DNA of 11,687 nt, from the NCBI GenBank assembly GCA_964485235.1, contig CAZAIO010000088.1, positions 1 to 11,687 of the forward strand. The letters run 5' to 3'. Positions within the stretch are counted from its first letter, which is position 1. Every line of letters starts with the position of its first letter. The stretch is from CAZAIO01 sp964485235 (GTDB lineage: Bacteria > Chloroflexota > Dehalococcoidia > GIF9 > UBA5629). Positions 1 to 5,880 of the stretch are shown piece after piece. Below the pieces are notes generated by a model, which was given only the letters and a program-made list of their open reading frames with translations, searched no databases and was not told the DNA's origin. A program made the translations under genes and the position numbers.

Positions 1-344
1 TCCCGTCCCACCTGATCTCGACAAAGGGCTTGTGGGACAGAGATTACGGCGCGCTCCGCGCGGATACCGAACGTGATACGTCCTATAATGAGGACGATTT
101 TACACCGGTCACCGAGCTTTTACGCAAGAAGAAGACCGAACGGCCTGTAATGACACCGCCGCCCAACCTGAACCCCGGCGATTATGTACGTCATGCAATG
201 TTCGGCAACGGTGTTGTCATGAACTGCGTCCCAATGGGTGATGACTGTCAGGTTACCGTGAACTTCGAGACATCCGGCACCAGGAAGCTATTGCTCGGGC
301 TGGCACCGCTGGAAAAGCTGGAAAAAGAAACGGAACCGTACTGA
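1..344 (+). CDS. pcrA: UvrD/PcrA-type DNA helicase, C-terminal end (5' part outside window)
   Basis: Only the last 113 residues are visible; the frame is open to the left edge, with the first full codon at base 3. The leading residues PSHLI look like the end of the helicase core, where UvrD family members carry an SRFL-type motif. A charged linker follows, then a compact domain from about base 171 with the pattern GDYVRHAMFGNGVV, a hydrophobic strand, VNFETSG, and LLLGLAPLEKL. This is the Tudor-like C-terminal domain of PcrA/UvrD, which in characterised members contacts RNA polymerase and links the helicase to transcription-coupled repair. PcrA/UvrD is a 3'-5' SF1 helicase that unwinds DNA in nucleotide excision repair and removes RecA filaments. 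The ATPase motifs lie upstream and cannot be checked. It ends in TGA at 342-344 and shares the strand of the next gene, but a 166-base gap containing a promoter separates them. Confidence 0.85.
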   Translation, partial: PSHLISTKGLWDRDYGALRADTERDTSYNEDDFTPVTELLRKKKTERPVMTPPPNLNPGDYVRHAMFGNGVVMNCVPMGDDCQVTVNFETSGTRKLLLGLAPLEKLEKETEPY

Positions 345-439
345 ACGCAGTAGAGACAGGCATTCAAATTCCGAATCATTACCATTAACCGTCGAAATAC
401 TCCGGCGTGTTATCTGAAATTGATACTATATTAAGTTCT

Positions 440-461
440 AAAATGCCATTTTGAACATTTT
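440..461. promoter_or_regulatory. Palindrome overlapping the -35 box of the MFS gene (candidate operator)
   Basis: AAAATG-C-CATTTT at 440-452 is a perfect 6+6 inverted repeat around one central base, and a third half-site CATTTT follows at 456-461. The repeat runs into the proposed -35 hexamer at 451-456. Its position fits a repressor site controlling the transporter gene. The arms are AT-rich and short, so chance is possible, and no regulator gene lies next to it. Confidence 0.3.
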
Positions 462-481
462 CCGTCGAATTCGTTTATAAT
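451..481 (+). promoter_or_regulatory. Sigma70-type promoter for the MFS gene
   Basis: TTGAAC at 451-456 and a perfect TATAAT at 476-481 are separated by 19 bases, longer than the usual 17. Transcription would start near 488, giving a leader of about 22 bases before the ATG at 511. The -10 box is convincing; the -35 box is less certain because of the spacing. Confidence 0.45.
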
Positions 482-510
482 AGTGAGTCGTTCGGGTAAA
501 GACGATTCCT

Positions 511-1761
511 ATGATCAAGACCTTTCTTTCTAAAAGAACAGGACTATCATACGGCTGGTTGGTAGTCGGCACAGCTGCGCTGCTGATGAGCGGTTTCTGG
601 GGATCAATGGGTTCGTTCGGTGTTTTTCTTAAACCGCTCATAGCGGAATTCGGCTGGACCAGGGCCATGACCTCCGGCGCTATGTCGACGGTCCAGGTAG
701 TCTACGGACTTGTCGCTGTTATCATGGGGCGGCTAACGGACAAATACGGGGCTAGGGTTATTCTCGCGTGCGGGGCTATAGCCGGCGGGCTGGGCTATCT
801 GCTTCTATCGCACCTGCACTCGATATGGCAGCTGTACATTTTCTTTGGCATATTCATCGGTATATGCCTGGGCACATCGTGGGCGCCTCTCAATGCCACG
901 GTCTCCAAGTGGTTTGTGAAACGAAGGGTACTGGCGTTGAGCTTTATTACGCTGGGGCCTGCGACCGGAAACATGATACTGCCCCCCTTTCTCGCCTGTA
1001 TTATCAGCAGTTACGGCTGGTCTTCCGCATATTCGACGCTTGCAATCCTCGTTTGTATTACAGCAATCCCCGCTATAATAGCTACGGGCAAGAAACCGCC
1101 CGTACCTGAAAGCTTTTCCGGCGGAAACCGCAATACGGTCAAGACAGCCACAGAAGACGGCACTACTTCCCACCAAAGGCAATGGTCCACAGGCGAAGCA
1201 ATCAGGTCCGTGCCGTTCTGGATGCTCATTATCTTCACGTTCATTAACAGTATCGTATTCTTCTTTGTCTCAGTTCATCTCGTCGCATACGCTACAGATA
1301 TCGGAATAGCGCCGACGTCCGCTGCGTTGATATTCACCTTTTTAAATGGCATCAGTATTGCCGGGATTTTTACTGCGTGGCCCATGTCCGCCAGTCTGGG
1401 CAACCGGGGCGCGCTTCTATTTTTTCTGGGACTTCAGGCAGTCGCCCTGTTCCTTTTTATCAGCGCGGATAGCCTATGGATGTTCCTTGTCCTGGCAATG
1501 ATATTCGGCTTCGGCTTCGGCGGCACCAATCCGCTGCGCGCGGCGATGATCCCGCACTTATTCGGCATGAAATCGGTCGGCGCGATAATGGGGCTCATTG
1601 CGTTTTCCTGGGCGCTCGGCGGAGCGATAGGCCCCTTCCTTGCCGCTTATATCTACGACATTAGTCAGAGTTATGATATCGCTTTCCTGTCCGCTGCATT
1701 GCTTGTCCTTGTCGCGATGGCCGCGATATATAACCTTGAAAGCCGTCGCAGGACGCATTAA
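511..1761 (+). CDS. Major facilitator superfamily transporter, monocarboxylate/oxalate-formate type
   Basis: A 416-residue protein with about 12 hydrophobic segments in two groups of six, separated by a hydrophilic loop at roughly residues 191-232 (KKPPVPES through HQRQW). This is the usual length and topology of an MFS carrier in the cytoplasmic membrane. The loop between helices 2 and 3 carries the MFS signature as GRLTDKYGAR (residues 73-82), with the conserved Gly, Asp, Lys, Gly and Arg. The opening YGWLVV followed by GSFGVFLKPL resembles the oxalate/formate antiporter and monocarboxylate porter branch, whose members move small organic anions. The exact substrate cannot be read from sequence. 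The start at 511 sits about 22 bases after a predicted transcription start; there is no strong Shine-Dalgarno, only GGGTAAAG upstream. It appears to be a single-gene unit with its own promoter and a palindrome that may be an operator. Confidence 0.85.
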   Translation: MIKTFLSKRTGLSYGWLVVGTAALLMSGFWGSMGSFGVFLKPLIAEFGWTRAMTSGAMSTVQVVYGLVAVIMGRLTDKYGARVILACGAIAGGLGYLLLSHLHSIWQLYIFFGIFIGICLGTSWAPLNATVSKWFVKRRVLALSFITLGPATGNMILPPFLACIISSYGWSSAYSTLAILVCITAIPAIIATGKKPPVPESFSGGNRNTVKTATEDGTTSHQRQWSTGEAIRSVPFWMLIIFTFINSIVFFFVSVHLVAYATDIGIAPTSAALIFTFLNGISIAGIFTAWPMSASLGNRGALLFFLGLQAVALFLFISADSLWMFLVLAMIFGFGFGGTNPLRAAMIPHLFGMKSVGAIMGLIAFSWALGGAIGPFLAAYIYDISQSYDIAFLSAALLVLVAMAAIYNLESRRRTH

Positions 1762-1844
1762 TAAGAGGGAATTATAGACATATTTGTGAACTGGCGGCAA
1801 TACAACTCATACTTCAACATATAATATTCTCACCTATTGTTGTC

Positions 1845-1853
1845 TGTTATAAT
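1845..1853 (+). promoter_or_regulatory. Extended -10 promoter for the GH10-like gene
   Basis: TGTTATAAT is a textbook extended -10 element (TG, one base, TATAAT). No good -35 hexamer lies 17 bases upstream, as is tolerated with extended -10 promoters. Transcription would start near 1860, about 32 bases before the ATG at 1892. An AAGGGG Shine-Dalgarno sequence lies about 8 bases before that ATG. Confidence 0.45.
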
Positions 1854-1891
1854 GTTACCTGTCAGCAACTTTAAAGTGAAGGGGTGCACGC

Positions 1892-3064
1892 ATGTGGAAA
1901 ATGAACCTTTATAGAAGACAGGCTCTGATTGTTTGTCTACTTCTATTGTGTATAACATCTATCACCTGTATTTCTAAACAGGATATTGACTCCTCAGTAC
2001 CTGAGAAACAACCGCCAACCTCTACGACACCGCAAAACCCAAACGTTACCACACCGGATGAAGCTGTTACAGGTTCTTCCGACCGGCAGGAGACACCAAC
2101 CACCGAATCACTGGAAGAGTTGACCTTACGACAACTTGCCGATAAAAAACAAATGTATGTCGGTACCTATTTCCCGACCCAGGCATTCTCAAGTACCAGG
2201 TGGCGGGAACTGGTGGGCAATGAATTTAATCTGGCAGTTATATATAATGGACTAACGTGGAACGAAACAGAACGGCAACAGGGAAAATTCGATTTCAAAT
2301 CAGCCGACCAGCAGATCATGTTCGCTCAATCAAAAAATATGGAGATATGCGGACATGCTATTATTTTTCCCGAAGACCTGCCGAACTGGCTTGTATTCTC
2401 CAGTTTTAATAATGAAGAGGTTTTACAGATTCTTACAAACCACGTAACAGAAATCGTATCAAAATATAAAGAACAGGTTAAAATGTGGATCCCCGTTGAA
2501 GAAGCTACTCTTCTCTTCCACAAACGTACGGACTTCTTCTATGACAGATTAGGGCTCGACTATATTGATATCGTATATCAGACTATAAGGAACATTGATC
2601 CCGACGCTATACTCCTTTATAACGATTATGATAACCATCGTTCTGCAGGAATTACGACAGAATTCACGAGAGAAATTGTCCGGCGTCTGAAAGACCGCAA
2701 TCTGATCGATGGTGTCGGTCTGGAAATGCACCTGGACGGCTCCATTCCTCTTGATAAACAGGACCTTATTGAAACAATGAGGAGCTACAATGTACCTGTG
2801 CATATTACTGAACTGGATATAGATCTTACCAATCTTGAAGGCACCACAGAAGAGCGCTATGAGATACAAGCGTCAATGTACGGAACTATTATGGAAGCTT
2901 GTCTTGAATCCGGTGTATGTGAGAGCATTAGTATGTGGGGTATTGTAGATACATATTCGTGGTTAAGCCGGAATTCTGCACGTGCGGACCCTACACTATT
3001 TGATAACAACCTGAACCCGAAACCTGCATATTTTGCGCTCCATAAAGCTCTCTCGGCAAATTAA
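1892..3064 (+). CDS. Secreted GH10-family glycosidase (xylanase-like), divergent active site
   Basis: A 390-residue exported protein. Residues 1-26 form a signal peptide (YRRQ, then a hydrophobic stretch) ending in SITC; Cys26 could be lipidated but the lipobox is not canonical. A Thr/Pro/Ser-rich linker (about 31-75) precedes the catalytic domain (about 85-388), which follows the GH10 (beta/alpha)8 barrel pattern. Visible landmarks are LTWNETERQQGKFDF (121-135), CGHAII...LPNW (153-166), the acid/base glutamate in WIPVEEA (Glu204), LLYNDYD (241-247), GLEMH (276-280), the nucleophile in ITELD (Glu307) and MWGIVDTYSW (348-357). GH10 enzymes cleave beta-1,4-xylan with retention. Here several glycone-site residues differ: Tyr118 and Thr122 replace Glu and Lys of the PENxMKW motif, Phe159-Pro160 replace the Trp-His of HTLVWH, Glu203 replaces the Asn before the acid/base, and Glu278 replaces a Gln. 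The fold and double-displacement chemistry look intact, but the substrate may not be plain xylan. It stands alone; no other carbohydrate genes are nearby. Confidence 0.8.
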   Translation: MWKMNLYRRQALIVCLLLLCITSITCISKQDIDSSVPEKQPPTSTTPQNPNVTTPDEAVTGSSDRQETPTTESLEELTLRQLADKKQMYVGTYFPTQAFSSTRWRELVGNEFNLAVIYNGLTWNETERQQGKFDFKSADQQIMFAQSKNMEICGHAIIFPEDLPNWLVFSSFNNEEVLQILTNHVTEIVSKYKEQVKMWIPVEEATLLFHKRTDFFYDRLGLDYIDIVYQTIRNIDPDAILLYNDYDNHRSAGITTEFTREIVRRLKDRNLIDGVGLEMHLDGSIPLDKQDLIETMRSYNVPVHITELDIDLTNLEGTTEERYEIQASMYGTIMEACLESGVCESISMWGIVDTYSWLSRNSARADPTLFDNNLNPKPAYFALHKALSAN

Positions 3065-3144
3065 TATCTTCGATCACTTTATTATTCTCAAAATGTAATC
3101 AATTACTGTGATTTGATGGTATTTGCATACTTACGGCTTGATCT

Positions 3145-3173
3145 TTGACCGTCATATTTATATACATTATATT
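3145..3173 (+). promoter_or_regulatory. Upstream tandem promoter (P1) for the small helical protein gene
   Basis: TTGACC at 3145-3150 and TATATT at 3168-3173 are separated by exactly 17 bases, a near-consensus sigma70-type promoter. Transcription would begin near 3180. Confidence 0.5.
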
Positions 3174-3200
3174 GACTGATGAATAGACAAGTTCTATCAT
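3172..3200 (+). promoter_or_regulatory. Downstream tandem promoter (P2) for the small helical protein gene
   Basis: TTGACT at 3172-3177 and TATCAT at 3195-3200, again with a 17-base spacer. Its -35 box overlaps the -10 box of P1, so polymerase cannot occupy both at once. Transcription would start near 3207, leaving a leader of about 50 bases. Confidence 0.5.
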
Positions 3201-3257
3201 TGTTGAGAGGACTGAATTACCGTAGAAAGAGCTGTAAGCAGGAAGGGAAGCAGTGTA

Positions 3258-3686
3258 ATGGCAAAAACAGCCGCCGAAGAAAGGCTTAAATGGTTCAAGT
3301 CGTTCCTCCCCCTGTACGAAAAAGCAGCGCCTATCATCATGTACATTGCCGATCCCGAAAGGCTCCGGTCGGGAGAACTTCCGGTAAGCCTTGATACCAT
3401 CATGGCGAGCAGTCTTACATTACGTCCGGTGCTGGGAGCGATGCGCAAACTGCGGAAACCGAAGGACAAACAGCTTGCCGAGATACAAAAAGGGTTTGAG
3501 ATTGCCCTGAGCAGTTGTATTAAAGCAGCTGAAGCGTCTGCGAGTTTCATGAGAGCACAGGAACGAGGACTGGACGCATGGTCCCTCATCACGACTATAG
3601 TCAGCTCGATCGTACTTGCACAGGAATATATGGACTCGGTCTCAAAGGTTTTCGAACCACTGCTCAATATAAGACTGGAAGAATAA
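3258..3686 (+). CDS. Hypothetical small helical protein
   Basis: A 142-residue protein that I do not recognise. It has no signal peptide and no clear membrane segment. It reads as a series of amphipathic helices: about 1-30 (ERLKWFKSFLPLYEKAAPII), 45-65 (a hydrophobic stretch from SLDTIMASSLTL), 66-105 (charged, KPKDKQLAEIQKGFEIAL then KAAEASASFM), and 110-140 (LITTIVSSIVLAQEYMDSV). It carries one Cys (CIKAAE) and no metal-binding or catalytic motif that I can name. The ATG at 3258 is supported by GGAAGGGAAG about 8 bases upstream. Two well-formed tandem promoters precede it, which suggests strong or condition-dependent expression for such a small gene. It converges on the histidine kinase gene, whose stop lies 57 bases away, and no clear terminator hairpin is visible between them. 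A helical-bundle binding or adaptor role is a guess. Confidence 0.7.
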   Translation: MAKTAAEERLKWFKSFLPLYEKAAPIIMYIADPERLRSGELPVSLDTIMASSLTLRPVLGAMRKLRKPKDKQLAEIQKGFEIALSSCIKAAEASASFMRAQERGLDAWSLITTIVSSIVLAQEYMDSVSKVFEPLLNIRLEE

Positions 3687-3743
3687 CATACCGCTTTAAA
3701 TTGTGTTCAACCGGAAGAAAGAACAGATACTCTTCAAGGGGAG

Positions 3744-4850
3744 TTAATGTTGTTTCGGGACTCTAATCATCAATCGGGTACCCTCGCCCAGTCTGGAATA
3801 GATCTCAAACTCGCCGTTAAAAGACTCCACGCGCTGCTTGATCCCCATCAGGCCCAGTTTACCGTCGAGAGCCAGGCTGTCCAGCCTTTGTGTAAGCATG
3901 AACCCTTCTCCATCGTCCTGGATCATTATTCTGATTGCATCATCGGCGAAATCGAGAGTGACGACCGCTTTCTTTGCTTTCGAATGCCGTCTGATATTGA
4001 ATAACGCCTCCTGTAGAATGCGAAACAATGCTGTTTCCAGATTATCCGGAAGTCTTCGTTCAGTCCCTTTAAAAACAATACGGGTATCGATTGAACAGTG
4101 GCTGTTCGTTGTTTCCACAAGCCAGCGTAACGCCGGGACCATGCCCATAGTATCCAGTACGCTCGGCCTTAACCGCTTACATATTCTTCGGGTATCATCA
4201 ATTGTTGTATTGGTCAGATCTTTGATCGATTCGACCTTTTGTTTTAAAGGCTCGGGCAATGAATGCTCATTCGAAACCAGGCTGTTGAGATTATATGTTA
4301 TAGCTGTTAAAGATTGCAGAATGTCATCGTGCAGGTCCTGAGAAATAAGCTTTCGTTCTTTTTCTTCGGACTCGATAATTTTGGAAATATAGGTCTTTCT
4401 TTCCCTTTCGCGATCAGCCAGATGCTTTTTATTCTGCATGCGTCGTTCCAGTTCAATATTCGTAATCAGGATGATCATAAAAGGCAATATCAGAATTATC
4501 ACATTGGTAACAACAGAGGTAAGCTGCCACATCCCGATAATTTCCGGCAGGACCCCGGCAACGGCAAAGAGAGAAGCTACCAGGGTGATCTGCCAGGAAA
4601 ATACGACCGCGGCGTATATAATCGGTATAAAAAACAGTATTCCTACCAGATGATTTGCGCTTTCAAATCGTGCAAGAGGATACAGGTAGGAGAGCCACGG
4701 AAAATACTGCCAGATCCCGTGAGTGAGCTGCCATACCCTCCACGGCCAGCCAAAATAAATAAACATAATGAGCAATGAAATACATGTAACGATCCAGAAA
4801 TGAGGACTTCTAAGAATGCCACCGATTTTAAATATTTTGATGTCTATCAT
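3744..4850 (-). CDS. Membrane sensor histidine kinase, HisKA_3/NarL-partner type
   Basis: A 368-residue kinase. The N-terminal membrane part has about four hydrophobic segments (around residues 18-34, 68-84, 86-106 and 113-131). Between the first two is an extracytoplasmic loop of about 33 residues rich in aromatics (Trp35, 37, 40, 47, 52 and several Tyr). A charged helical linker (132-165) leads to the DHp helix with the phosphoacceptor in SQDLHDDILQSL (His174), typical of HisKA_3 kinases. The ATPase domain shows the N-box as QEALFNIRRH (Glu281, Asn285), G1 as DDGEGF (312-317) and G2 as GLMGIKQR (333-340). Such kinases autophosphorylate on His and pass the phosphate to NarL-type regulators. 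That partner is the gene just upstream on the same strand, whose stop is 17 bases before this start. There is no PAS, GAF or large sensor domain, so signal detection probably occurs in the membrane or the short aromatic loop. The start lacks a strong Shine-Dalgarno (GGGATG lies about 10 bases upstream). Confidence 0.88.
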   Translation of the reverse strand: MIDIKIFKIGGILRSPHFWIVTCISLLIMFIYFGWPWRVWQLTHGIWQYFPWLSYLYPLARFESANHLVGILFFIPIIYAAVVFSWQITLVASLFAVAGVLPEIIGMWQLTSVVTNVIILILPFMIILITNIELERRMQNKKHLADRERERKTYISKIIESEEKERKLISQDLHDDILQSLTAITYNLNSLVSNEHSLPEPLKQKVESIKDLTNTTIDDTRRICKRLRPSVLDTMGMVPALRWLVETTNSHCSIDTRIVFKGTERRLPDNLETALFRILQEALFNIRRHSKAKKAVVTLDFADDAIRIMIQDDGEGFMLTQRLDSLALDGKLGLMGIKQRVESFNGEFEIYSRLGEGTRLMIRVPKQH

Positions 4851-4867
4851 ATGTACGAAGCATCCCG

Positions 4868-5584
4868 TTAGTCCAGGTCTTCAATAGTTAAGATCCCTTT
4901 GCGTAAACATAAAATCACTGCTTCAGTACGCGATGTTACCCCTATTTTGGAGAAAAGGTCTGCCAGGTAACTCTTTATGGTACGCAGACTCAAATGTAAC
5001 CTCTGGGCAATATCTTTATTTGAAAGACCTTTAGCTAACAGTTTAAGGAGTTCTATCTCCCTGATACTCAACCTGTCTTTTTTATCGAATTCTACAGGCT
5101 TCGTTACAAATTGAAAGGCATATTTATAAATCTTTTGTGAGACCGAAGGAGAAAGAATGGTCTCACCCAGGAACAGGGCTCTCACCGCAAGAATTATCTC
5201 CTCTTCACTGGCATTCTTTATCAGGTATCCATCAGCGCCCGCTTCGAGTATCCCGAGTATATGTTCCATTTCGTCATGGATGGTCAATACAAGTATATTT
5301 ATTTCCGGATTATTCTTTTTTATGATTTTCGTAGCTTCCAGCCCGTTAAGCTTCGGCATACTTATATCCATGATGATTATGTCCGGCTGCTTTTCCTCGG
5401 CAAGTTTGACTGCCTCCTCGCCATTTTCAGCCTCTGCTATAACTTCAAGGTCAGGCTGTTTCCGGAATGCTTCAGTCAACGCCTTGCGTATTAAAGAATG
5501 ATCGTCGGCTAAAATAATTTTTATTTTTCTGCCGTTTTGTGTCGCCTGATTGTCAGAAATTTTATCTTCGGCCTGCTGTTCCAT
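4868..5584 (-). CDS. NarL/FixJ-family response regulator
   Basis: A two-domain DNA-binding regulator. Numbered from an upstream TTG at 5593, the receiver domain spans about 23-145 with the acidic pair Asp30-Asp31, the phosphoacceptor Asp76 in IIIMDISMP, Thr104 and Lys126, a complete set. After a linker, the LuxR-type helix-turn-helix spans about 173-235 (LSIREIELLKLLAKGLSNKD, then RTIKSYLADLFSKIG and SRTEAV). Phosphorylation by the kinase encoded next on the strand should promote dimerisation and DNA binding. Two starts are possible: the TTG at 5593 or the ATG at 5584, three codons in. I prefer the ATG, giving 238 residues. Neither has a clear Shine-Dalgarno, and the choice affects only a poorly conserved N-terminal tail. 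The gene is divergent from the TRAP transporter operon, so that operon and its own promoter are the obvious candidate targets. Confidence 0.9.
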   Translation of the reverse strand: MEQQAEDKISDNQATQNGRKIKIILADDHSLIRKALTEAFRKQPDLEVIAEAENGEEAVKLAEEKQPDIIIMDISMPKLNGLEATKIIKKNNPEINILVLTIHDEMEHILGILEAGADGYLIKNASEEEIILAVRALFLGETILSPSVSQKIYKYAFQFVTKPVEFDKKDRLSIREIELLKLLAKGLSNKDIAQRLHLSLRTIKSYLADLFSKIGVTSRTEAVILCLRKGILTIEDLD

Positions 5585-5620
5585 TAAAATCAATTGTACT
5601 ATATTCTTGACCGCACCAAA

Positions 5621-5649
5621 AGTATACCATCTAATAGCCAGCCTATGTA
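5621..5649 (-). promoter_or_regulatory. Extended -10 promoter for the two-component operon
   Basis: Read on the minus strand, TGGTATACT (5629 down to 5621) is an extended -10 element. The hexamer 17 bases upstream (TACATA, 5649-5644) is a poor -35, so the extended -10 or an activator would have to compensate. Transcription would start near 5614, giving a leader of about 30 bases to the ATG at 5584. Confidence 0.4.
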
Positions 5650-5666
5650 CACCATTAGTTGGCTAT
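5634..5666. promoter_or_regulatory. Inverted repeat over the two-component promoter (candidate operator)
   Basis: ATAGCCA at 5634-5640 and TGGCTAT at 5660-5666 form a perfect 7+7 inverted repeat with a 19-base spacer, so the half-site centres lie 26 bases apart. One arm falls in the -35/-10 spacer of the minus-strand promoter; the other lies upstream of its -35 region and faces the TRAP operon. The geometry suits a dimeric regulator such as the adjacent NarL-type protein, but the half-site is not the classic NarL heptamer, so which protein binds is inference. Confidence 0.35.
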
Positions 5667-5809
5667 AAAGGATGATTGAATATTGAGTTAATGTAAGTTA
5701 AAATCTTCAAGTTACGCTACATTATAAGATAGCATTTTTATTACAAAATATAGTACTATACGGGCTGCAACGAAGTAGTCTGACACCTTTAAAAACAAGT
5801 TCGTAGATA

Positions 5810-5830
5810 GGGGGGATGCCTATGGACTAA
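5810..5830 (+). other. Possible minimal leader ORF upstream of dctP
   Basis: A run of six G (5810-5815) is followed at 5822 by ATG GAC TAA, a two-codon frame at ideal Shine-Dalgarno spacing; an in-frame ATG at 5816 would give MPMD. It ends 50 bases before dctP. Between it and the dctP ribosome-binding site is a weak hairpin (GAAGTAT at 5838-5844 against ATA-G-CTTC at 5855-5862, with one bulged base). This could be a translated leader, or simply a G-rich leader. Confidence 0.15.
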
Positions 5831-5880
5831 GCGTTGAGAAGTATCAAGCTTCGTATAGCTTCAGAGGAGAGGAGAAAGAT

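Noticed and set aside
805..1182. Several open frames (113, 125 and 77 codons) inside the MFS gene
   Set aside because: All overlap the transporter coding sequence and lack motifs or ribosome-binding sites.
3065..3144. Possible terminator hairpins after the GH10-like gene (GTAAT-CA-ATTAC and AATCA...TGATT)
   Set aside because: The stems are 5 bp, AT-rich and not followed by a T run; not supportable as a terminator.
3197..3667. Minus-strand open frame of 156 codons opposite the small helical protein
   Set aside because: The plus-strand frame has two promoters and a Shine-Dalgarno; the minus frame has a Ser-rich, low-complexity translation typical of a shadow.
3687..3743. Possible bidirectional terminator between the convergent genes
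   Set aside because: No GC-rich stem with flanking A/T tracts is visible in these 57 bases.
5683..5809. Candidate promoters for dctP (TTGAGT, TTATAA, TATAGT, CTGACA/TAGATA)
   Set aside because: No pair has both good hexamers and proper spacing, so the TRAP promoter cannot be placed; it may depend on an activator.
5816..5833. Short strings GGATGCCT and GACTAAGCG that recall the 5' end of 23S rRNA
   Set aside because: Only a few bases match, the order is reversed relative to 23S, and no rRNA follows.
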